A stretch of 64,000 nt of DNA from Apoderus coryli (lineage: Eukaryota; Arthropoda; Insecta; Coleoptera; Attelabidae), in assembly GCA_911728435.2 (NCBI GenBank), contig OU452203.1, positions 14,281,651-14,345,650 of the forward strand, read 5' to 3'. The notes under the pieces are model-generated. The model was not told where the DNA came from, ran no database searches, and was given only the letters and a program-made list of their open reading frames with translations. Below, piece after piece: positions 46,301-58,300 of this stretch (position 1 is the stretch's first letter; every line of letters starts with the position of its first letter). The position numbers were made by a program, and so were the translations under genes.

Positions 46301-49300
46301 CTTTAGTTCAGAAATCCATTGTGGATTGTCCTCATAGTACCTATTCTAAGGGTGTAAGAAGTACATGAACGTGGTTGGCAGGTAACATCGCCAATTCTTC
46401 CCAACAATGTTTCTCTTAATAATGCAATTTTTTCATAAGCATAATGTGGTGTTGCACCGTTCTGTTTGGGAACCTCTGTTCTAGATCGATATTAGTCAGT
46501 TCAGGCAACAAAAATTCAGTGCGCATCTAACTATAGCAAACAGCATTCACAGACACAGAAAACCATGACTCGTAGAGGTTGTAAAGGGTTTTCCAATAAG
46601 AGGTGTTATTTTGATATTCAAAGGAAAATGCCATTTTTTGAGATAAATGATCGGATATTTATTTCATTATAAAGAGGAAGGTATGCCGTCAATAATGGAA
46701 AATAACATCAGCCAAATGTCCACCACGACCACGTCTACAGGACCATATCCTTTTCATGAAATTTTCCATAACCAAATCGCAAAGTTGCTGCCCTATGTCC
46801 TCGATAGCCACACGAATTCCATCTTTGAGGTCTTGAATCGACGCTGGGCTGTTGGCGTAGACCTTCTTTTTCACGTGGCCCCTAAGAAAGAAGTCGCAAG
46901 ATCTCGGTCCGGCGACTTTTCCCGTAAAAGATCAATGGTTTCGTTGCTTGTGTGACACATAGCGCCGTCTTGTTGAAATTAAACGTTGTCCAGATCAATA
47001 CCATCCAATTCCGGCCATAAAAAATTATTAATCATCTCTCGATAGCGCAATCCATTCACCTGGGTTTTCTTCAACACTTTCGGCTACAGCAGCAATATTC
47101 TCGGCTGTTCTTGAGCGACGTGCACGGGTTTTATGCTTCACATCACTAGCTTGTCCCAACAGCTCGAATTTTTCCACCAATTTCTGTATTGCGGTCCGAC
47201 AAGGTGCTTCACGACGACTCAAAAATGCTCGAGTTTCTACTTGTCAAATGTCAAAAAATGACAGCTCCAAAAGTGACATATACCGAAATAGCGGGATATT
47301 CAAAATAACACCTCTTATTGGATAACCCTATATATAGATGTTTCATGAATCACTCGTGGATTTGGCTTACCCCAAATACGACAGTTCGTTTACTAAGACA
47401 ACCATCAATTTTTCATCTGATTCTTCTCGAATTTATTGAAGAAGTCATGTTTTGTATGGCTCAATGGGACTCAAGCGTTCAGAGGAATCTTGTCAAACAG
47501 TAAAAGAGGTGTCAGCCAATTAAATTTAAAGTTTCCTTATTTTTTAAGTATTCGTTGCCTCCAGTAGGCTTTAGATGAGTCTGCGCAATGTTAGTTTTTG
47601 TTGGAGTAGATAACCGTTATGTAACACATCAATTTCAACTGCATCTTTGCGTTTGACGTTTATATCAAATATCTCATATTTTAAGCGTTATCTTATATTA
47701 TAACTACATTTTTTTAATAAACAGCCTTGTATAATGTTGTAATTTTCTTTTTGTATGTAAATTTGTAGGGATTAATAATATATTTTTCCATCAGGACGTT
47801 TAAAAAATTCTAAATAATGTTAAATTATTGTAATGGTATTTTAATTTAGTAAATATACGTTTGCTTTATGTTTGATGTAATTGTGACTTGCAATATTCGA
47901 GAGTACTTATTCTCGAATAGTTTAATATATTCATTTATTACACGTGTGATTGTAATTAAACGTTATCGAATTCTCAATTAGTAGGTACTCATAATAATTA
48001 TCTACGATTTTAAACATAATAGCGGGAATTTGATACTAATTATTACGTAAACAAAATATTTAGAACCAAAGCACGATCACTGGATAGGGATAGGTTTAGA
48101 GAAATACAACCAAAGCCTAAACTTATTCATAATTATTAAGGTCTTTGGGGTTATGGTCTTCTTCTTCATCCAGATCTGGATAAGGTAGTTTTCCAACAAA
48201 TATACTCAAATTTCGTTGGCTTTTGAACCATATCAAGGCACCACTTTGTCGTGTTGGATAAATCTTCAAGTTAGTAGTCGGTTAATATCAAGCGCTTAGA
48301 GTGAGCTTCTCTATTATATTTAACCTCTTTCGTAGAGTCGAAAAACACAATTTTTCGATATTTATTTGACAGCTTAGCTATATTATACTCTGGAGGCTGT
48401 CTAGATCGGAACCTCCCAACTAGAAGCGCAAATCAAGGTTGTGATAATGATGCACAATCTGAAGGCGCCTAACTAATCATGGTTCAGAAATTATAATGCT
48501 TCCTGTTAACCAGAAGGATTAAAAACAATTCTATTTTTGGATTCCTTACCTGTTTTAGAGTATTTTGTCTTAACACTTCTCTATATCTATCTGCTACTGT
48601 TTTTGAATAAATAATTTATTTTTAATTTTTTTAGTTGCGAACAGGTAGTCGGAAAATATTCGTCATTTCGCCACCTAAATAGACAGGCTCTTGAAATTTG
48701 GAGGGTAGTTTAAGAATAATAAAATAAAAATAGGCATAAGTCAATGTCTCAAATGAAACACCCTGTATGTTATATAATATTCTGAAAGACAGTCAAATTT
48801 CCTTTCATATGATATACCATGTTAATATACCTAAATGGAACTGTTTCCGAAATAAAAGCAAGTTTCTAAAAAAATGTATTATTTCGGTATATATATTAAT
48901 TAGGTAATCAATCTAACGTTCCCATCGATATTGAAAAAACCAATGGCGTATCTAAAGTTTGAAGTAATTAAATATTTGATAAATTAAATGTAGCTGTTAC
49001 TGATAAGGATCATAAATATACGGTTAGACAGGGTTATTTTAAACCTAAAGATGAAAACTAATATGATTTTATAATTCGTATATTACCTTGACAATATGTT
49101 TTAACTAGGTATATTAACAAATTTTCCAAATATGTAAATTATGTAACTCTACTTCACTAAATCTGATCCTTTACCTTTAACTTACATAGTTTTATTTTCA
49201 TGTTTTCAGGAGAACACGCTCCCTAAATGCCCCATCGCCAGTACAACAGTTTGGACCATGTGGGCGTATTATGAAAAATTCAGCAATGGTAATGTAAGTA

Positions 49301-52300
49301 GTTCAAGATTATTTATTGTAAAATACTTGCATATTAGCAATTTAGTAGACAAATAACTCTTCAGCAAATGCAAAGTCCTCACTGATAAGCTGGTGAATCA
49401 ATACCCTATTCAGTAATAGGACGCGGTCCAATAGGCGAGGCGTTTAGGTAATAGTTTCTCAACAATAAATGTGTGTGATTTATAAGTGGAGAGTGCAAAA
49501 CTGCATTATTTTAGGCGTTCTGGTGAATATTTGAGTTTAAAAGATTATCTGGTCTAGATTTCGAATGTTGATTTAAGATAAATAGCAAATCTGCCAACTC
49601 TTAAGATAGTAAGTGAAAAACCTCTTTCAGTGTCAATAAAAATACTTTCGCGAGTTTCTTTTTATGCAATCAAACAATTTTAAGCATCATTTTCACACAC
49701 ATTTTCTGTTGTGTATAAATTGAATTTCACATTAGGTTAGGGGTTAGTGTTAGTTTCGGTTTATTTTGGAAAATATGTTTGACACATTTACTTAAATTGA
49801 AGTTAAGGGAGGGAGATGCGCGTAATACACCACTTGACCTAGTGGGGCAGTGCAAACCCACTTGGAGACCCTGAAGTGCCTGCCGTCTTCCAGTGATTAC
49901 CTACCATGCTTAAAAAGCCCATACCTCTCGTAAATCTTTTTTTTTCTCTTCCATAATGGTTTGAACAGACTTTTCTTGGTTAGTCAGGAACTTTATAACG
50001 GCGCGGTATTCGATTTTCATGTCTTTATATGTCTTCCCATTTGAGTTGCATTATCGACGATAGCTCTGAGATTAATGACTTGAATAAGATAAAACTTGGT
50101 ATTATTACCACTCGTAGAACATGTCACGACTTAAACTATTTCCACCACTAACTTCCATCCATACCATTCTGCGGAATTAAAAATTAGTTTTTAGCTTTTT
50201 CTCACCTACAAATACCCTATTGAACTCCGAAGCCTGTCCTTAAATTATGATGTTGTGGATATGGAATATGCCAAGGAATAGTATAATCACAATTTGATGT
50301 ACGGGCATATCAAGCACTATTCAATCTTTGGTATACAGTATTCACAAGATCTTGCGATTGCATCAGATTTTCACACATCGAGACTCTGGACAGACTGGAA
50401 ACTGCGTTTTATTTTTTGTTGTCTGCATCCAAAACAGTTAATTGTGCTTTCAAAGGGTTTCTGCTTTAAAGGATGCATAGGTCTCACCAAGAGTAGCGAG
50501 CGTCGACAAGAACATGGAAGTGGCAGGCAAATCGACGTCATCTGGGAAACAACCGAGCGCAAAAAGTCCAGTGAAGCTACGCGCAGTAATTACATCTTCA
50601 GATCTGGATTTCGCGTTCTGCTCATTATTAGTCTTATGATAAACCAAATAGCAGTTGAAATTTTCAACTAACGCCACGAAATGTGCTTAGTCTTAGAACC
50701 ATTTTAGTGTGATCCCGAATAATATTGTACTTTTTGGTATTTTATCGAGGTTCATTTTTTAAGCTGGTACCTGTACATCCTGTTTAACCCTTCTACGAGC
50801 GAGTGAAATATAAATATAGGTATGAGCCAAATTAGACCCTCGGTGGTCGCAGTGGAGGGTCCGGGCCGACTCACTCATTTTGAACCTACCTATCTATACA
50901 TCCTGTTGAATCTAATAATAACTTGTTATTAAAAATATTCCTGTTTATAAGAATTGACAATAATATTTAATTTTACTTCTTTATACTACGGTTTCACTCA
51001 AATGCAACTGTTCTCAATACCTTACAAATATAATAGTTTGTTTTCAAAGTATGTGTGTGTACAGAGATCTAAATCAGTAATAACTTTAGTCGCGCCACTG
51101 TACTAAAAAATAGTCAAATCATATATATTTAAAGTTTATAAATAATAAAAACAACAATAATACAATACCACCAGTAAAACAAAACCACTATACAAACATT
51201 CAGTATCTTATCCACCACGGTAACCGCTCGGCGCGGCGGTTGTTGTTTGTATACACTTTATCGGGATAATTGTATTGAATTATTTTACACGATTGATGTG
51301 AAATTCCAAACATATAATTTATTAAAAATACACGTGATAAAATATCTGATACCGTGAATCTACTACAGTTAAAAGCACAAAGCACAGCTTTAATAGATAT
51401 TGATTTATTTGCAATTTAAACCAACTAGTTTGTTAACTTTAAAACTAATTTTCTCAAAGTATTCGTCTGTTTGAAATTTTTACACTACCAAAGAATACAA
51501 ACGAACTAAGAAGTAATGGATTTTTAGAGATTTCCTTTTGATTAATTAAAAATAATTGACGTAGTTTAATTATTACTATAATTAATAATAAATAAATTAG
51601 TCTTATTATAATGGTAGCTGATTCGGGTGATATGATTTGTTTAAAGTCTGATTCTTTATGTGAATGTCATGCTGTTAAAGAATGCCACAACATAGAGATT
51701 AATAATAATAATGATAATCGTAATAACAGTGATAATAATTGTAAAAGCATTAGTGATAGTAATAAATATGATGTGATTATTGGTGATAAAAGTGATACTG
51801 TTCAAAAATTCAATGGTACTAGGATTGTGTATAGGTACTATTTATTTTTTATATATTTAAGATCTTGTAAAGAAATATTCCTAAATAGTAAACATGAGTT
51901 TTGTTGTGGTTATATAATGGTTCGATCTAGAAGAATTGATTTCAGTTCTACGCATCCCGATGTGCACATTGGCAAACAGACATTTAATAGATTGAATCGT
52001 TACCCACTGGCTCACAAGCTTACATTGAACGGTTTTACTCAAACCCGATTTATGTCTCCTTAGGTGTACCCCAAGGATCATATATGAGGCCACTTTTATC
52101 CATCCAGCGAAACGTATTTTTCGTATGGATCTGCTATCATGCTTCAGAATAATCTTAAAATAACTGTAGACGGGTAATAACTTGTAATTCGTATCTGCCA
52201 AGTTCTTGTTTTAGTATTAACAACTTCCATAAGAAGAACTTAATTGGAAAACTATATAATTTAATAAATAATTGAATAAACTAACCTAATTTTGTTAAAG

Positions 52301-55300
52301 CTATGATGAGGACAGTAAAGATTATCAGTCTGTACGGTTAGTTCGCGCTCACACATATTTTTCATCATGCATTCTATTAACATTTTTTAAATATAATGTT
52401 TTAGGACCATTCAGGATCCAGCTAGTCAAAGGTTGACATGGTACAAACCACCATTAACAGTTTTGGTAATTAAAAAAGTTAGAGACATATCAGTATTGTC
52501 ACCGTTCGTTGAATTGGTCCACTGGCTCATTAAGGTAATTAATTGGTTATTTCCTAATTTTGGTAAATATTTTTGCGACATACAACATGGTTTTATATTT
52601 AATTCTTTTATGTACATATGAATTAATACTAATTTACCGGGTGATCTATGTAATGGTCCCCGAATACCATCCGTGTATTTTTATTCCGAAAATGCCTGAA
52701 ATGTGTCAATTTTATATTCAACCTAGATTCATTGATATAAGATCATCCTCTACACAACGTGGCAACTTTTTCAGGAATCTTAAATGGCACGGGGAACAAA
52801 GGGCACCTTGATTTAAATGAAAGGCAACTTGTTAAAACATCAACCAATGTCTCGAAATTAATAGCTAAATCAAAGAAACTGGAACCGTTGTTACCCAACA
52901 GTCTGCCACTAACATGGCTACACAGGAGGACATGTTGCTATTAACAGAAATGTCACGTATTAAAGTTCAGAGAATTTGAAAGGACCATTGATTTCATCCC
53001 TATAAAATTCACCAAGTGCAAAAACTTAATGATCGCTTAATTCAATTTTGTTAGGAGATTAGTGAACAAATTCAGAAGAATCATATGTTTTTCTGACTAG
53101 TACACATTTTTTCTCGACCGTCATGTCAATATACATAATTGCAGATATTTGAGTGATTCGAATCCTGCAAATATGAGAGAGCAAAATGTTTAACATCCAG
53201 AAAACTTGAACGTAGGGGCTGGAATCTTGAAAATTTATTGCTGGTCCACTTTTTCTAGATGGGAGAATCTTAGTTTCATTTGCTTGAAGCATGTGGTGAA
53301 GTAACCCCTAAACGCATCAGAATGTTCAGGAAAATATCGAAGATTTTTGGTATTTCATCGAAATAACTAATTCACAATTATTTCAGCAGTTAGGTAATCA
53401 AAATAAAGAAATTTACAAAACTTGTTTCTGTCAATTTATTTTGTTGACACCTGTTTTTACATCGTTTTGAAGCAAAAATTTAAAAAATGATATGTTTGTA
53501 AATACAATCAAATTACCTTTAAAACAATGCTTGGCTCCCTGGTGCTATGTAAGTTGCTGAAGGTGGTTGCCACGCCGTGTAAGGGGATGTCCATTTTGCT
53601 CACAAGTCGACATGTTACGGAGTTTTTCGAAAAAAAAACCCTTCAGAAATATCCAAGTTGGACAATTATAATTAGGCCATATGGTATAATGTAATTAATA
53701 TATCTAAATAATCAAAATTATATAAGTAAATAAATTTAAAAATATATTATTACCAGCGAAATCACCCGTTTCCAGAAATAGGTAATGCGCATTCCTGTAA
53801 AACAAACCGAGTGGTAATAAACGTTCCTCTTATTCTTTCTTCTAAGCAGGATTCCTCTCGTTCGTATAACGACCACAATTCTGTGGAGTGTGGGAACAAG
53901 CACATAGGTTTATAAAGAACTTCATGTCATACTCAAGGAAAAAGTTGTGGAGTGGGAAGAAGGCACTATATCTATGGCTTCTAACATCTTTGTTTTTAAA
54001 TGTGGTTGTAAAATTAGCCTATTTTTAGTGCCTTCTTCCCACTCCACAACTTTTTCCTTGAGTATAACATGAAGTTCTTTATAAACCTGTGTGGTTGTAA
54101 GAAAAGGTGATTCTTTCGTTACGAATGGTCTGTGAGAATATACTGAACTAAATATTTTGTTAACCGAAGAAGCATATTGTACTTTTTCTTCCACTTAACC
54201 TTTTAAGCTAAGAATATTGAAATCTACAACTAATATAATCAAAACAAAACCTGCTCTGAAAATTGAGCACGAGTAAAGGAAAATATGTGAATGATAATAG
54301 TAGACGATGTTAAAAGAAAACACACAATCGTGAAGGAAATCAAATGAAATGATAGTTTTCAGAATGTTCACTTAGATCATACGAAAGAATAACCCAATTG
54401 CAAGTATTTCGCGGTATGTGTCAAAGTCAAACAATTCGGAGCTACTTAATTAAAGTAATAGCACTGCTAACATACTGTATTTTGATTTTCTTTTCAAACC
54501 TTCTGGTTTTTCTTAAATTGATCGATTCGTCTAGCAATTGGGATGAAAACGAAAAATTGAACATTTGTCTGTTGTACTTTTATCAACATTTTACTTGATT
54601 CAAATTGTTGGTATTCTTTAGATCATTTAAATCGGGTTACCTTGATGAGAGCCATTCCACTGTTTCTCTTCGAGTGATTCCATCTAAATCATCATCATCA
54701 GCATTCACTCGCTAACGATGTATGTTAGCTGTGGTAATAATAATTTTCACTCACTTCGACTCAAATACCTTACCATTTTTGAAAAAATATGTTTTAACAT
54801 TAATCCAATGTATATATATATACAAAGAAAAATGAAATAAACTAACTTGTACGAATCCAAAAAATCTCGTGACACAAGCTGGATTTGAACCAACATCTCC
54901 CAATTGCCGGTCAGGTGTTTTAACCAATTAAACTATCGTGGCACATGAATGAAACTTCTTTAATTCGTACATGCCTTGCTTCCTATGTGCTGTGCTACGC
55001 CTCGACCTTTTAATTCAAAGGCAACATAGACTACACACACTGCCATAATGCAATGTTATTTCTCTTTTGCTCATCGCAAATAAATATAAATAAACAAACA
55101 AAGATATTCAACTAAGTTGACAGAGTATAGTATATCACCGATATACAAAGAAAAATGAAATAAACTAACTTGTACGAATCAAAAAAATCTCGTGACACAA
55201 GCTGGATTTGAACCAACATCTCCCAATTGCCGGTCAGGTGTTTTAACCAATTAAACTCTTTGTATATACAAAGATATCGGTGATATACTATACTCTGTCA

Positions 55301-58300
55301 ACTTAGTTGAATATCTTTGTTTGTTTATATATATATATATATATAATTATAAAATCTTAATTTTAATGGTAATTCTGGTAATCTAACTCTGGGTAATCTG
55401 CTTAGTTATGGAATTTTCTTTGTTGTTTATCATGCCTCCTCCCTCCTTAAATATGCAGCGGAGGTATTGCATAAATAATGATTTTCTGACCAATTATAAT
55501 TTGGCATTTTGCTTTTCCCTTTACAAGAAAAATCCAAGTGACTGGTAGATTATTATATTACATGAGTTTAACTGAGCTGAGCTAAAGAGGCAATACTCCT
55601 AATATTATTTGATTTTCAAAATAAAGGTTAAACAATTATAATAATGTAATTAATAAAGATTTAAAAAAAGGATTATATATTAAAACTGTTCAAAAATTAC
55701 TAAAAGTAAATCAAAACGAACAGAAAATCTTCCTAATGGTTGAAACGATTATTTTTTTACTAAATATCTAGTATTAAGTAAATTACATGGTTATTTTATT
55801 ATTTTGCATTATCACCTTCAATTAGCTATACCAAAGGAAGGTCGCGTCAACCATTAGTAATTACGTCATTAAGAAATTATGATTATTAAAATAAAAAAAG
55901 AATGATAATTATTAAAAAAATATTCGAGGTGTTTTTACACAGGTTGTTCAAAAATAAGCGATTACCCTCTATTAACCAACCATTCATTGTTAAATTATAA
56001 GCATTGTTATTTATGTTTTGTTCTATATGAAATGCTACTGTGCCACACAGATATCTAATCTAAAATATATGCTGACTTGCGTTTTCAGTAGATAACCCAC
56101 CCTAGAACAGTTTAAAATCTACGAATTAAACCCAAAAGATTTGCTGATCCAGGTCCGGTTGGATTCAATACCTACTTGTGGAAGAAATTCCTCACTTTTT
56201 TGCGATACGTGGCTAAAGAAGCAGCAAATTTTAAGGTGGATAGGACATTCAGTGTTTTCTGAGATCTACGAGATTAACTCGTCAAAACTTATTAACTATC
56301 TTGTGTGCCATCAGAACAGAGAAATCTACTTCTCAATCAAGAATCTTCTTTCGGATATGACTAAATCCAAAATTCATAGTGTGGACGCACCTTAATGGAT
56401 AAGTTTTGGCTTCACATTTATATTCTGACAAAATACCTATTATTTTCAACAAAAAATCACCGCAATTATAGTTTTGTGCATTTGTCTGTTCACATACGGG
56501 TTATTCTTATGTGTATTTAAAAGTATATAAATATTAAATTTTCTAGATAATTGCATTTACTTAATAAAAAATTCTCAGTACCTAGCCAGACATAAGTATC
56601 AATTCAATTAAAAGATATAAAAAAAGATTATTATTAAATTTCGACAAAATGTACTCTTATAAACGATATTAAATATGGTGTGAGTTTTATGCGAATTATG
56701 CTGTGTGAATTTTTATGTTAAATACAGTAAAATGAAGTCAGGGTTATTTGTATTATAATTTTTCGAAATAATATGCATTTTATAATAATTTACTATGAAA
56801 ATTTACAACATAGTAATCTTATTAATATCCGTAATTAATGAAAAAATATCGAGGAAAATATTTTTTCATTAAAAGCAGGCAAATATTAAAACAAACATTT
56901 ACTTAGAACGATTTCTGTTTTATATTCTTATTCATGATATTGGATCCCTCATTTGTGATTGTCTTTCTTATGTGGACTATTTAAAAATGTCATACCCATT
57001 AGCAGAGCTAATAATAATAATAATCTTTATTGTCTAACAACAAAATTATAATTGGTCCCACAAAAATGTACTTAAGTATTAAGTAAATACAAGTACTTAA
57101 AATTTTACATACAATTAAATTAAATGTTAAAATAAATATTAAGTATTTTTTGAAAAAATCCATTTCGAAGAGGAGCGGGATGTATTTGTATAAATGAAAC
57201 AACGTCTGCTCCACAAAATTCTGTATATATAAATAATAATAATTAAACATTTATTAGTTCACATGACAGTCATAATAATAATATAGTAATATTATTACAT
57301 ACACATACATTTTATTGAACTAATAGGCTTTGGTTGCAGCCTCTCAACGTATTTGAGTGCTGCTTGTAGCCTGCATTAATAAATAATAAGAATATAGAAA
57401 AATTTTAAAAAAAGTAAAAAGAAAGCAAAATAATTCTGGAAAACCACACAACATAATATGCCAACAAATCAGATCAGTGACCACCATCCATATATGTTTA
57501 AACTGCTGACAGATAAATGTTTCAGAACATAATTATTCCATCTTCAGTGCCATTATATACAACTTCACATAAATATAACTAACAGTGTTTTCAGGCATGG
57601 AATTTAAACATTTATGCATGCAAAAATATTGACATAGTCATTATCAAAATATTGGAATCTACACATTAGTCTAACAATTTTTTGAAAAAATTTTGAACTT
57701 AAAACAAAAAATTATCTTGTTTTGTTACTGATAACTTATATAACTAATGTTATGTACTCATTATTTTCTTTTGATTTATCATTTTCCTCAAAATTTTTAT
57801 TGTTTTTCATGGTCGCTGTAGTCAAAATTTGCATATTAAATTTGGAATTTATTTTCGTTGGGAAAAGTTTATTGACTTAAAAGGAGGCTATGTTAAAAAA
57901 TATAAAACAATTGTCAAAAAAAATCTTATTTCTATTTTAGATTCAAAAATTCTTCAAAATCGAGCAATTTTTGTCCTTTTATTTTGCGGAATTATATCAT
58001 GTGATCATTTTCTTTTTTAGGAGAAACGTATGGTAGTTTTTGTAGAAGCCTCTGTTATGGAAGACGTTCATTTAGAGCAGTACAATCAGTTCACTAGCAT
58101 CAAGGACAAACTAATGACGTTCCGATATGACAAAGACGACTTAACCGACAAGATTGACTTTATCATCTGTCTGGGCGGTGATGGGACCTTGCTATACGCC
58201 AGCCAATTGTTTCAACAATCAGTACCTCCTGTGATGGCGTTTAATTTAGGTTCGTTGGGATTTCTGACACCATTCCGCATCGACAACTTCCAGGAGCAGG

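Larger units (their letters stand above)
52535..58020. other. NAD kinase intron 3
   Basis: 5.5-kb intron with a hairpin (53906-54088), tRNA-like SINE copies (54820-55260) and A/T-rich filler. An open frame at 56141-56395 has no recognisable feature. TAATAATAATAATAATCTTTATTGTC near 57008 may be a retrotransposon tail. Confidence 0.5.

Noticed and set aside
52020..52120. GVPQGS-like stretch after NAD kinase exon d
   Set aside because: Only a short VPQGS-like frame with no other RT motif; could be chance.
54870..54942. Functional tRNA-Ala (GGC)
   Set aside because: Position 33 is C, an acceptor pair is lost, and the sequence is repeated with its tail, so a SINE is more likely.
56141..56395. 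84-codon open frame in NAD kinase intron 3
   Set aside because: No recognisable motif, no repeat copies, no splice context.
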